A DNA stretch of 64,000 nucleotides, taken from positions 62,001-126,000 of the forward strand of contig JBGTHQ010000025.1 of NCBI GenBank assembly GCA_041746135.1, read 5' to 3'. The stretch comes from Alg239-R122 sp041746135. GTDB lineage: Bacteria > Pseudomonadota > Alphaproteobacteria > Sphingomonadales > Sphingomonadaceae. Positions 18,284 through 26,831 of the stretch are shown piece by piece; the stretch's first letter is position 1; each line of letters opens with the position of its first letter. The notes below the pieces were generated by a model. It saw only the letters and a list, made by a program, of their open reading frames with translations. It searched no databases and was not told the origin of the DNA. Made by a program: the position numbers and the translations under genes.

Positions 18284-19186
18284 ATGCTCCATATTGTCCA
18301 CCACGCTGATTACAGGGCGCCTCGCCCCGAACGCGGCACATTTGTATTTGATAAATATCAGCTTGTGATGGAGGCAATAGCGCAGATTTCCGGCGACTAT
18401 ATCGTTTATCCGCCCGATCAGATCGAACGACAATGGATCGACGCCGTGCACGATCCCGCATATGTATCGCAGGTGCAGTCCGCAACCGTGCCGCCGGAAA
18501 TAGAACGCCGGATCGGCTTTCCCGTTACCGGCGATATCGCACGCCGGGTGCGCTACACGTCGGGCGGGACATGGGCAGCGGCGCAGCTCGCAATCGAGCA
18601 CGGCTACGCCGCAAACAGCGCAGGGGGCAGCCACCACGCGCTGGCCGCCAGCGGTGCGGGCTTTTGCGTGTTCAACGATCTGGCGGTCGCTGCCAACCGC
18701 TTGATTCATGAGCGCGATGCGGCGCGAATCATGATCATCGATCTTGACGTCCATCAGGGGGATGGCACGGCATCCTTGCTGGCGGGACGCACCGATATCT
18801 TCACCCTATCGGTGCATGCGGAAAAGAATTTCCCGGTGCGCAAAGCGCGATCGAACTTGGATATCGCCCTTCCCGACCAAACGGATGACGATGCGTACAT
18901 GGCCGTTTTGCAGCACCATCTGCCCAAGGCTCTCGCCACCTTTTCGCCGGACATGATTCTCTACCAGGCGGGCGTCGATCCGCATGCGGAAGACAAGCTG
19001 GGTCGGCTCGCACTCAGCGACAAGGGACTGGAGCGCCGCGACCGCTATGTCGTGGGCTTGGCCCGGCGGCAGGGCATTCCGATCGCCAGCGCACTGGGCG
19101 GCGGGTACGGAAAAGACCAGAATGCCGTGGCGTTTAGGCACGCCTGGTCGATGGTCCATATGGCGGATGAGGCCAGCAAGATCTAG
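18284..19186 (+). CDS. Histone deacetylase family amidohydrolase
   Basis: The 300-aa protein has the class II HDAC-like acetylpolyamine/acetoin deacetylase signature: a GGSHHA motif with His117-His118, zinc ligands Asp155 and His157 in DLDVHQGDGT, a third ligand Asp232 in AGVDPHAED, and a Gly-rich GGGYG loop near 271. It should remove acetyl or similar acyl groups from small amines or proteins. Length is near the short end for the family. It converges on the TetR gene and their stop codons overlap by four bases. Confidence 0.92.
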   Translation: MLHIVHHADYRAPRPERGTFVFDKYQLVMEAIAQISGDYIVYPPDQIERQWIDAVHDPAYVSQVQSATVPPEIERRIGFPVTGDIARRVRYTSGGTWAAAQLAIEHGYAANSAGGSHHALAASGAGFCVFNDLAVAANRLIHERDAARIMIIDLDVHQGDGTASLLAGRTDIFTLSVHAEKNFPVRKARSNLDIALPDQTDDDAYMAVLQHHLPKALATFSPDMILYQAGVDPHAEDKLGRLALSDKGLERRDRYVVGLARRQGIPIASALGGGYGKDQNAVAFRHAWSMVHMADEASKI

Positions 19187-19794
19187 CAGGGCAATTTCCT
19201 ATGCGGCTCCGCCAGCCTCTCCGCCGCCAGATGCGCCTGGATATGCATTGCGATGGCTTTCAGTACCATCGCCCGCCAGTCGCGCGTTTCGAGCAATTCG
19301 TTAATCGCATTGTGTCGCAGACCCACGAAACCATGGGTTAGCGCCCATATGCCGACGGCAAATTCCTGTTTCTCCCGAAGACTGGCATTGACAGGCAAGA
19401 CGCGCGACGTCAGCGACACGAGCGCCTGAAACGCGTCCCGTCCAGATTTTTGCGCCGCGGGTGACGGCAGGTAATCGGGATCGGATTCGCCGAATATAAG
19501 ATTGTAATGCGCCGCGTAACCTTCCGCTATATCGAGATAACGGCGCACGCCATCCAATATGGCAACGGTCACATCATCCTGGGCGCTCGTGGCTTTCATC
19601 GCCTCTGCAACACGATCGAATCCCTCAATATAGAGCGTGTCGAGTATTCCCTGTTTGCCTTGGAAATAGCTGTAAATCCCGATCGTAGAAACGCCCGCGC
19701 GCGACGCAATCGCCCGGACGCTGAGGGCGGAAAGTCCCCCTTTCAGGAAAAGGGCGGAGGCAGCTTCCAGAATTTTCGTTTTTGTGTCTTTCAT
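19183..19794 (-). CDS. TetR family transcriptional regulator
   Basis: The 203-aa protein has an N-terminal TetR helix-turn-helix (about residues 6-52, with SVRAIASRAGVS and a GIYSYFQGKQ recognition helix) and an all-helical ligand domain. It is transcribed away from the FAD oxidoreductase gene, and two palindromes sit between them, so it most likely represses that gene and itself. The C-terminus has an unusual Cys-ended tail. Its inducer is unknown. Confidence 0.92.
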   Translation of the reverse strand: MKDTKTKILEAASALFLKGGLSALSVRAIASRAGVSTIGIYSYFQGKQGILDTLYIEGFDRVAEAMKATSAQDDVTVAILDGVRRYLDIAEGYAAHYNLIFGESDPDYLPSPAAQKSGRDAFQALVSLTSRVLPVNASLREKQEFAVGIWALTHGFVGLRHNAINELLETRDWRAMVLKAIAMHIQAHLAAERLAEPHRKLPC

Positions 19795-19813
19795 AGTTAA
19801 TCGATAACATAGC

Positions 19814-19841
19814 TTGACAAATTATAACAGTGTTATATTAA
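19814..19841 (+). promoter_or_regulatory. Promoter of the FAD oxidoreductase gene
   Basis: A consensus -35 TTGACA lies at 19814-19819 and a weaker -10 TATTAA at 19836-19841, spaced 16 bases. Operator 1 fills the spacer, so bound repressor would block RNA polymerase. Confidence 0.55.
19824..19836. promoter_or_regulatory. TetR operator 1 (palindrome)
   Basis: ATAACAGTGTTAT is a perfect palindrome around a central G, extended by T/A on each side. It lies between the -35 and -10 of the rightward promoter. Assignment to the adjacent TetR is by position. Confidence 0.7.
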
Positions 19842-19847
19842 GGGTAC

Positions 19848-19860
19848 ATAACACTGTTAT
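19848..19860. promoter_or_regulatory. TetR operator 2 (mirror palindrome)
   Basis: ATAACACTGTTAT is the exact reverse complement of operator 1, centred 24 bases downstream, between the -10 and the ribosome site of the oxidoreductase gene. Two sites on nearly the same helical face suggest cooperative binding of two dimers. Confidence 0.7.
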
Positions 19861-19876
19861 AAAAAGGGCGAGTAAC

Positions 19877-21271
19877 ATGATCCGGAATATAGTTACAGAC
19901 TATTTGATCGTCGGCAGCGGTGCCGTCGGCATGGCTTTTGCCGATACGCTGCTCACCGAAACCGATGCCAATATTGTGATCGTCGATCGCTATGCCAAGC
20001 CGGGCGGGCACTGGAATGTCGCCTATCCATTTGTGACCCTGCATCAGCCTTCGACCTTCTATGGGGTCAGTTCGCGCGAACTCAGCAAGGGCCGGCTCGA
20101 CGAAACCGGCCTGAACAAGGGCCTGCACGACCTTGCGTCTGGCGCGGAGGTGAGCGCCTATTTTGACGATGTGATGCGCCACCAGTTCCTGCCGACCGGC
20201 CGCGTCCAATATTACCCGATGTGCGATTATAAAGGCGATGGTCTGTTCACGTCTAAACTCTCCGGCGAAAGCTGCCAGGTGGACCACAGGAAACTGGTCG
20301 ATGCGACCTTCCTCAACACGTCTGTGCCCTCGACACATACACCCGGTTTTTCCATAGCCGAAGGCGTCCGGTTCATGCCGTTGAATGACCTGCCCAAAAT
20401 TACCGAGGCGGCTGCAGGATATGTCGTGATCGGCGGCGGGAAAACAGGTATAGATGCATGCCTGTGGATGCTGGAAAACGGCATAGACCCCAATAAAATC
20501 ACATGGATCATGCCGCGCGATGCCTGGCTGATCAACCGCAAGAACACCCAGCCATCCGACGCGTTTTTTACAGACACGATGGGCGCGCAGGCGGCCCAGT
20601 TCGAATCTATCGCCAACGCAGCTTCCATCGATGACATGTTCGACCTGCTCGAAAGCTCCGGCTATTTCCTGCGCATTGATACCAGCGTGCGTCCGGAAAT
20701 GTTCCATGCCGCGACCATTAGCGAAATGGAATTGCACGAACTGCGCCGCATAAAAAATATCGTCCGTATGGGCCGCGTCCAGGCACTCGAGGCGGACCGG
20801 ATCGTTCTGGACCGCGGTACCGTATCGATCAGCCCCGACCATATCCATGTCGACTGTTCTGCCAGCGCCATCACCCGCCGCGATACGAAACCGGTATTTG
20901 ACGGTACCACCATCACCCCGCAGACCGTGCGGTCCTATCAGCCGGTTTTCAGCGCATCGATGATCGCGCATGTCGAGGCGGCCTATGCCGACGAAGCGGA
21001 AAAAAATCGGCTGTGCACCGTCGTCCCCTTGCCCAATAGCATCGCCGACTATCTGCCCATGACCGCAGCGATGATGATGAACCAGTATGTCTGGGGCCAG
21101 AATGACGAATTGCGCGCCTGGATGCTCGGCAACCGGCTCGACGGGTTCAGCAAGATGATCGCCAATATCAAACCGGGAGAGACGGCCAAGATAGCGATCA
21201 TGAAAAAACTGCGCGACAACGCCATGCCCGCGATGGCCAAGCTGCAGCAGTTCATGGCCGAGGCCGCATAA
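19877..21271 (+). CDS. FAD/NAD(P)-dependent oxidoreductase
   Basis: The 464-aa protein has an N-terminal FAD-binding Rossmann motif GSGAVG (residues 13-18), an aromatic PGGHWN-type segment just after it, and a second dinucleotide motif GGGKTG (186-191) that should bind NAD(P)H. This layout matches flavin monooxygenase-like enzymes, but the substrate is unknown. The start at 19877 has an AAAGGGCGAG ribosome site; the open frame upstream runs through the operators and is not coding. It is probably controlled by the divergent TetR. Confidence 0.82.
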   Translation: MIRNIVTDYLIVGSGAVGMAFADTLLTETDANIVIVDRYAKPGGHWNVAYPFVTLHQPSTFYGVSSRELSKGRLDETGLNKGLHDLASGAEVSAYFDDVMRHQFLPTGRVQYYPMCDYKGDGLFTSKLSGESCQVDHRKLVDATFLNTSVPSTHTPGFSIAEGVRFMPLNDLPKITEAAAGYVVIGGGKTGIDACLWMLENGIDPNKITWIMPRDAWLINRKNTQPSDAFFTDTMGAQAAQFESIANAASIDDMFDLLESSGYFLRIDTSVRPEMFHAATISEMELHELRRIKNIVRMGRVQALEADRIVLDRGTVSISPDHIHVDCSASAITRRDTKPVFDGTTITPQTVRSYQPVFSASMIAHVEAAYADEAEKNRLCTVVPLPNSIADYLPMTAAMMMNQYVWGQNDELRAWMLGNRLDGFSKMIANIKPGETAKIAIMKKLRDNAMPAMAKLQQFMAEAA

Positions 21272-21377
21272 TCGCATATACGCACTATCATAACCGCAAT
21301 AGGGCCGCTATCACGCGCTGAAAGGCTGCCCAAGCAATATGCCGGCGGAGTAGCGAACCACTGGGTCGAGGTGAATT

Positions 21378-22268
21378 ATGCCAAATATACTCATTACCGG
21401 CGGATCGGGCCAGATCGGCATGGCACTGTCGCGCAGGGATTGGCCCTTGGGCCATTATCTGTATACACCGGATAGCAGCGAACTCGACCTGTCCGACGAA
21501 GTGGCCATTCTCGACTATCTCGAACAAACTGCGCCTTTTGGTGCCATTATTAATTGCGCCGCTTATACCGCAGTCGACAGCGCCGAAGGCGAGCCCGAAC
21601 GGGCGACTGCGATCAACGCCGATGCGCCTTTCCACCTTGCGTGCTATGCCGAGGAAAACGGCATCCCGTTCGTGCATGTTTCGACCGACTATGTGTTTGG
21701 CGGCGATAAGGATGGCGCCTATGTCGAAGACGCTGCGACCGGCCCGCTCAACGTCTATGGAGCATCCAAACTGGCCGGCGAACAAGCTGTGCGAGACAGC
21801 AATGCCCGCGCCGTCATATTGCGGACGGCATGGGTACTCAGTCCGCAAGGCAATAATTTCATAAAAACCATGCTGAAACTGGCCAGCGAACGTGACGAAA
21901 TCGGTGTCGTGGCCGACCAGACCGGATCTCCGACCAGCGCCGCCGATATTGCGCAGGTTTTGCAAACCATAACCTTGCGATTGCTGTCACAGAAAAAAGC
22001 GCCGACCGGAACCTATCATTTCGTCAATGCGGGCGAGACAAGCTGGCACGGCCTTGCTGCACATATATTCGGGCATGCGACAAAGGCGGGGCTGAAAACG
22101 CCCAAGCTGAATGCCATCACGACGGTAGACTATCCGACACCCGCCCAAAGGCCGGTCAATTCGCGGCTCGATAGTTCAAAAATTGCCCGCGATTATAAAG
22201 TCACGCCCCGCCCTTGGCAGGATGCTATTGACGAAATACTGGACGTTCTGGTCCAGACCAATCCGTAG
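21378..22268 (+). CDS. rmlD: dTDP-4-dehydrorhamnose reductase-like protein
   Basis: This extended short-chain dehydrogenase of 296 aa has the NAD(P) motif GGSGQIG (8-14), the STDYVF segment and the catalytic Tyr127-x3-Lys131 (YGASK), as in RmlD, the last step of dTDP-L-rhamnose synthesis. The other rml genes are not nearby, so the exact sugar is unproven. A GAGGTGA ribosome site precedes it. It is followed by another nucleotide-sugar enzyme. Confidence 0.87.
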   Translation: MPNILITGGSGQIGMALSRRDWPLGHYLYTPDSSELDLSDEVAILDYLEQTAPFGAIINCAAYTAVDSAEGEPERATAINADAPFHLACYAEENGIPFVHVSTDYVFGGDKDGAYVEDAATGPLNVYGASKLAGEQAVRDSNARAVILRTAWVLSPQGNNFIKTMLKLASERDEIGVVADQTGSPTSAADIAQVLQTITLRLLSQKKAPTGTYHFVNAGETSWHGLAAHIFGHATKAGLKTPKLNAITTVDYPTPAQRPVNSRLDSSKIARDYKVTPRPWQDAIDEILDVLVQTNP

Positions 22269-22336
22269 CACTGCCATAGCGGTAAATAGCGAGAGAAATA
22301 GAGCCTTGTTAAGGGAATTTGCGCTATAGTCCCGTC

Positions 22337-23356
22337 ATGTCCAATTCTATCCTCATCACCGGCGCCGCGGGATTTATCGGCCATGCCCTGTCCAAGGCCT
22401 TGCTGGCACGGGGCGAGCATGTGCTCGGCATCGACAATCTCAATGAGTATTACGATCCTGCGCTGAAGCAGGCGCGACTGGATGATATAGCGGCTATCTC
22501 CGACGGCCGGTTCGATTTTTGCAAAGTCGATTTTGCCGATCACGAAGCATTGGATACGGCTCTGAAACTCTATGATTTCGACCGGATCGTGCATCTAGGC
22601 GCGCAGGCGGGCGTGCGCTATTCGATCGATAATCCGCGTGCCTATGCCCGGTCCAATCTTGTCGGCCATCTCAATATCCTCGAACTCGCGAGGGGACGGC
22701 AGACCGCACATATGGTCTATGCCTCTTCCTCCTCGGTCTATGGCCTTGCCGACACATTACCGCTCACGGAAAACGACCGCGTCGACCATCCCGTATCGCT
22801 CTATGCCGCGTCCAAGAAGTCTAATGAATTGATGAGCGAGACCTATGCCCACCTTTATAATCTGCCGATGACCGGACTGCGCTTTTTTACCGTATACGGC
22901 CCGTGGGGACGCCCCGACATGGCGCTGTGGAAATTTACGCGGGCAATCCTGAACGGCGCGCCCATCGACATTTACAATAATGGCGATATGCGGCGCGATT
23001 TTACCTATATCGACGATATTGTTACCGGCGTGGTCGCCTCGCTCGACCACCCACCCACCAACGACGGCAAGCCCAAGCCGGGCGGCAGCAAAACCGCGCA
23101 CGCCATCTATAATATCGGCAATAACAATCCCGAAAACCTCGCTAAAGTGATCGCCACGATCGAACAGGCTTGCGGAATGAAGGCGCGCAAAAACTACCTG
23201 CCGATGCAAGCGGGCGATGTGTACGAAACCTGTGCCGATATCAGCGCCATTGCGCGGGATCTGGGTTACAAACCCACCACGTCGATCGAAGTGGGCATAC
23301 CCAGTTTTGTCGAGTGGTATCGCGAGTTTCGCGAGGCAAATCAGATAGGTTCGTAA
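22337..23356 (+). CDS. NAD-dependent epimerase (UDP-glucuronate 4-epimerase type)
   Basis: This 339-aa protein has the Rossmann motif GAAGFIG (9-15), an SSSSVYG segment and the Tyr156-x3-Lys160 catalytic pair, with the FFTVYGPWGRPDMA and RRDFTYIDDI segments typical of UDP-glucuronate 4-epimerases such as LspL/Cap1J. It should supply UDP-galacturonate for surface polysaccharide. The ATG at 22337 is preferred to an upstream start 18 bases earlier because the motif then begins at residue 9. Confidence 0.88.
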   Translation: MSNSILITGAAGFIGHALSKALLARGEHVLGIDNLNEYYDPALKQARLDDIAAISDGRFDFCKVDFADHEALDTALKLYDFDRIVHLGAQAGVRYSIDNPRAYARSNLVGHLNILELARGRQTAHMVYASSSSVYGLADTLPLTENDRVDHPVSLYAASKKSNELMSETYAHLYNLPMTGLRFFTVYGPWGRPDMALWKFTRAILNGAPIDIYNNGDMRRDFTYIDDIVTGVVASLDHPPTNDGKPKPGGSKTAHAIYNIGNNNPENLAKVIATIEQACGMKARKNYLPMQAGDVYETCADISAIARDLGYKPTTSIEVGIPSFVEWYREFREANQIGS

Positions 23357-23436
23357 AGAAGCATGGACTCTAGATAAATTGCCATTCCAAAACAGCTTTT
23401 AATATTTAATCCTGGTTTATGGGATTTCTTGTAGTT

Positions 23437-24741
23437 TCAAGCCGGTCGGTGTTTTTTGCCGGATGCGAATATGATGGCAAAACAAATGACCACCATCATA
23501 AAATGTCTTGAAAAGTGCAAGATTCCATCAAACATCGACATGATTATCAAACTGTACATCATAGTCACAATTGGAATGGCTATAGTTTTTTTCAAGGCTA
23601 TTTTATGGGCACTCCAGATGAGTTGACCGAGTATCCAAAAGGCAGGAATCGCCCCAATCAAACCCCAGCTTAGCAAGAATTGTAAGATCATGTTGTGGGG
23701 TTGAGCATGAGGAAAGATGTTTTCGGCAAATGCCCATCGACTAGCCCCAGGACCCAGTCCGAAAAACGGGTTGTTCATAATCGCGAACGTGGCCTCTTTC
23801 CACAGAGATAGCCGCCCACCGGTTGCACTCTCGGTATTTTGGAAATCACCTGTTACGAACATTAGAAAAGCGGGATCGTTATTCGGGATAAGCAAATACG
23901 CAACAGCCCCTCCAATGCAGACACCGATCATAATTTTTAGACTTGCATATACGCGTATCTTCACAGGGTATAAAATGAACATTGTCAAAAGCGCACATAC
24001 GACCCCCAATAAAGCGGCTCGGGTGCCCGACCATATCATAGCTCCGGATACCAACACGATCGCGGGATATAACCAGCTTCGACCTTTGCCATCCTGCTTG
24101 TCGGCAAATACTAGTGCTATTAGCAAGGCAAGAATCGCTCCGCAAACAGCCCCGAATAATCTGACCGAAATAAAACCGGGTATAGCAAACTGCAAACTCT
24201 CAGCCTGACCGATTGAGTTCAAGAATAGGGGACGAGAAAGAAAATGCCATGCTGTAAAAATGCAAAATATGAACATGCTGCCAACTATGACAACTGCGAA
24301 ACCGCTAATATCATCGGTGGTTATCTCATTGAGACAATAATATAGCGCCGTCCCGAACAGAAAGTGCACTGCAATGCCGATATTTAGAGCGATGGCTAAG
24401 TGAGGCAGGGCGGAGAAAAATATCGCCCCTACCCACATGGAAGTAAAAAAGACAATAATGGAAATTTTGGTAGAAGCCGGGAAATTCTTCCAAATGGGCG
24501 CTATCTGGAAGCCTTTTCTTCCTGCAAAGACAATAAAGACCATTTCCACAATGAGAAAAGGCAGGCCAATCTGCCGGCTAAATTCCCACGTTTGCGAGGA
24601 TAACGAAATGTTGTAGGTTCTGTAAATAACCCCGACTGCCAGCAACAACGCCCCCCACACAATACCTATTGCTACAGGCGAGAAAAAACGCGTGTTTGCA
24701 CTAAGAGCGCTGGTAAATACAATGTGGTTTTGCAGACTCAT
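23437..24741 (-). CDS. O-antigen ligase/polymerase family membrane protein
   Basis: The 434-aa protein has about ten to twelve hydrophobic segments and a large periplasmic loop. The Wzy_C-type motif is visible around residues 305-345 (GRLSLWKEA then NNPFFGLGPG and HAQPHNM), where the conserved His and Arg sit. It should join or polymerise O-antigen or exopolysaccharide units. By eye it is clearly AT-richer than flanking genes and has different codon use, a sign of horizontal gain that is common for this class. It faces the two sugar genes, which would supply substrates. Confidence 0.85.
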   Translation of the reverse strand: MSLQNHIVFTSALSANTRFFSPVAIGIVWGALLLAVGVIYRTYNISLSSQTWEFSRQIGLPFLIVEMVFIVFAGRKGFQIAPIWKNFPASTKISIIVFFTSMWVGAIFFSALPHLAIALNIGIAVHFLFGTALYYCLNEITTDDISGFAVVIVGSMFIFCIFTAWHFLSRPLFLNSIGQAESLQFAIPGFISVRLFGAVCGAILALLIALVFADKQDGKGRSWLYPAIVLVSGAMIWSGTRAALLGVVCALLTMFILYPVKIRVYASLKIMIGVCIGGAVAYLLIPNNDPAFLMFVTGDFQNTESATGGRLSLWKEATFAIMNNPFFGLGPGASRWAFAENIFPHAQPHNMILQFLLSWGLIGAIPAFWILGQLIWSAHKIALKKTIAIPIVTMMYSLIIMSMFDGILHFSRHFMMVVICFAIIFASGKKHRPA

Positions 24742-24839
24742 TCATGCCTGATACTCAATATATAGTTAATATCCTGTTATAGCTCTCGGCTGTTCTGATA
24801 AATTTGCATATTAGCATTCCGTGTAGACAAGCGGTGCCA

Positions 24840-24868
24840 CTTGCACAATGTCGCCCATTTCCCATATT
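24840..24868 (+). promoter_or_regulatory. Possible heat-shock (sigma-32) promoter of hslVU
   Basis: CTTGCAC at 24840-24846, 14 bases, then CCCATATT at 24861-24868 fits the sigma-32 pattern. Transcription would begin near 24874, almost at the annotated hslV ATG. Confidence 0.5.
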
Positions 24869-24875
24869 CCTTTTC

Positions 24876-25442
24876 ATGAGCAGTAACGACCACAACACCA
24901 TGCCCGTCTGGCATGGCACCACCATTATCGGCGTCCGCAAAAATGGCAAAGCTGTCATTGCTGGCGATGGTCAAGTGTCCATGGGCCAGACCGTGATGAA
25001 ACCCAATGCAAAAAAAGTGCGGCAGTTACACGATGGCTCCGTCATTGCAGGATTTGCCGGGGCGACCGCCGATGCCTTTACTTTGTTCGAACGGCTGGAG
25101 GCAAAGCTGGAGCGGCATAGCGGCCAGTTGCTGCGTGCCGCCGTTGAGCTGGCCAAGGACTGGCGCACCGATAAGTATCTGCGCAATCTGGAAGCGATGA
25201 TGATCGTAGCGGATAAGGAAATCACCCTGATACTGACCGGCAATGGCGATGTGCTGGAGCCCGCGGACGGAATTGCTGCCATCGGGTCGGGCGGAAATTA
25301 TGCGCTCGCCGCCGCCCGCGCGCTGATGGACTACGAAAAGCACGCGGAAAAAATCGCGCGTAAGGCCATGGCCATTGCCGCCGATGTGTGCGTCTATACC
25401 AACGATCAACTGACCATAGAGATCATGGACAGCGAGACTTAA
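24876..25442 (+). CDS. hslV: ATP-dependent protease subunit HslV
   Basis: HslV is the threonine protease core of the HslUV complex. The Gly14-Thr15-Thr16 junction marks autocatalytic removal of a short propeptide, leaving Thr15 as the N-terminal nucleophile, and GDGQVSMG and GSGGNYALAAARAL are standard. The start is uncertain: ATG 24876 gives 188 aa, but an in-frame ATG at 24900 gives 180 aa and sits better after the possible heat-shock promoter; neither has a clear ribosome site. It is 23 bases from hslU. Confidence 0.95.
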   Translation: MSSNDHNTMPVWHGTTIIGVRKNGKAVIAGDGQVSMGQTVMKPNAKKVRQLHDGSVIAGFAGATADAFTLFERLEAKLERHSGQLLRAAVELAKDWRTDKYLRNLEAMMIVADKEITLILTGNGDVLEPADGIAAIGSGGNYALAAARALMDYEKHAEKIARKAMAIAADVCVYTNDQLTIEIMDSET

Positions 25443-25465
25443 GCCATTCCGGCAAGAAAGACATT

Positions 25466-26767
25466 ATGAAAGAACACCTCACTCCCAAAGCGATTGTCGC
25501 TGCGCTGGACGAACATATTATCGGCCAAAAGGATGCGAAGAAAGCGGTCGCCGTCGCTTTGCGCAACCGGTGGAGGCGTCAGCGCCTGTCCGACGATCTG
25601 CGCGACGAGGTGACGCCCAAGAATATATTGATGATCGGTCCGACCGGTTGCGGCAAGACCGAAATTTCACGTCGTCTGGCCAAGCTGGCCGATGCGCCGT
25701 TCATCAAGATAGAAGCCACGAAATTTACCGAGGTCGGCTATGTCGGCCGCGATGTCGACCAGATTGCCCGCGATCTGGTCGAGGATGCCGTGCGTCTGGA
25801 AAAGGACCGCCGCCGTGAAAGCGTGCGCGAAGCCGCCGCTGACGCCGCCATGGAACGCCTGCTCAACGCGCTGGTTGGCGACAGTGCCAGCGAGGCGACG
25901 CGGGAGAGCTTTCGGGCGCGGATTACCGACAACCACCTGAACGATACCGAAGTTGAAATCGAACTGGAAGACAGTCCTAATGCGCAAATGGAAATTCCCG
26001 GCATGGGCGGACAGGTTGGCATGATCAATTTGTCCGACATGATGGGCAAGGCATTTGGCGGTCAGAAAATGAAAAGCCGCAAGATGCGCGTGGCAGATGC
26101 ATGGGACAAGTTGATCGAGGAAGAATCCGAACGCCGCATGGACCAGGATGATGTCGCCCGCGTCGCTTTGGCCGATGCGGAAGCCAACGGAATCGTATTT
26201 CTCGACGAGATCGACAAGATCGCGGTCAGCGATGTGCGCGGCGGTTCGGTCAGCCGAGAAGGCGTGCATCGCGACCTGTTGCCGCTGATCGAAGGCACGA
26301 CGGTCGCCACCAAATACGGTCCGATGAAAACCGACCATGTCCTCTTTATCGCCAGCGGCGCATTTCACATCTCGAAACCCAGCGACATGCTGCCGGAATT
26401 GCAGGGACGCCTGCCAATCCGCGTCGAATTGCGGGCGCTGACCGAACAGGATTTCGTCGCTATTCTGTCCGATACCAAGGCGAATTTGCCCCAGCAATAT
26501 ATCGCGCTGATCGGGACCGAGGATGTTACGATAAAATTTACCGACGACGCCATTGCTGCGATCGCCAGAATGGCGGCGAGCGTCAACGAGAGTGTGGAAA
26601 ATATCGGGGCCCGCCGTTTGCAGACGGTGATGGAAAAACTGATCGAGGATATCAGTTTTACCGCCGAGGAAAAAGCCGGCGAAACGATCACGATTGATGC
26701 GGATTATGTGGAAAACCAGCTCGGCGACATCGCCAAGGATACCGATCTGAGCAAATATGTCCTATAG
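25466..26767 (+). CDS. hslU: ATP-dependent unfoldase HslU
   Basis: HslU is the AAA+ ring that unfolds substrates for HslV. The 433-aa protein has Walker A GPTGCGKT (58-65), the GYVG pore loop near residue 92, an inserted I domain (about 110-240), Walker B FLDEIDKIA and the conserved C-terminal tail, here ending KYVL, which docks into HslV. The ATG at 25466 follows a GGCAAGAAAG ribosome site; the frame is open upstream into hslV but that part is not coding. Confidence 0.97.
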   Translation: MKEHLTPKAIVAALDEHIIGQKDAKKAVAVALRNRWRRQRLSDDLRDEVTPKNILMIGPTGCGKTEISRRLAKLADAPFIKIEATKFTEVGYVGRDVDQIARDLVEDAVRLEKDRRRESVREAAADAAMERLLNALVGDSASEATRESFRARITDNHLNDTEVEIELEDSPNAQMEIPGMGGQVGMINLSDMMGKAFGGQKMKSRKMRVADAWDKLIEEESERRMDQDDVARVALADAEANGIVFLDEIDKIAVSDVRGGSVSREGVHRDLLPLIEGTTVATKYGPMKTDHVLFIASGAFHISKPSDMLPELQGRLPIRVELRALTEQDFVAILSDTKANLPQQYIALIGTEDVTIKFTDDAIAAIARMAASVNESVENIGARRLQTVMEKLIEDISFTAEEKAGETITIDADYVENQLGDIAKDTDLSKYVL

Positions 26768-26831
26768 CTAGGCGTTCGTCACAAAGTGGTGGCGACCGCC
26801 AAATTCCAGCCAGTCAGGCCATTTTACCATC

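Noticed and set aside
19838..21277. 479-codon antisense frame opposite the FAD oxidoreductase
   Set aside because: The plus-strand gene has clear dinucleotide motifs and a regulated promoter; the antisense frame has neither.
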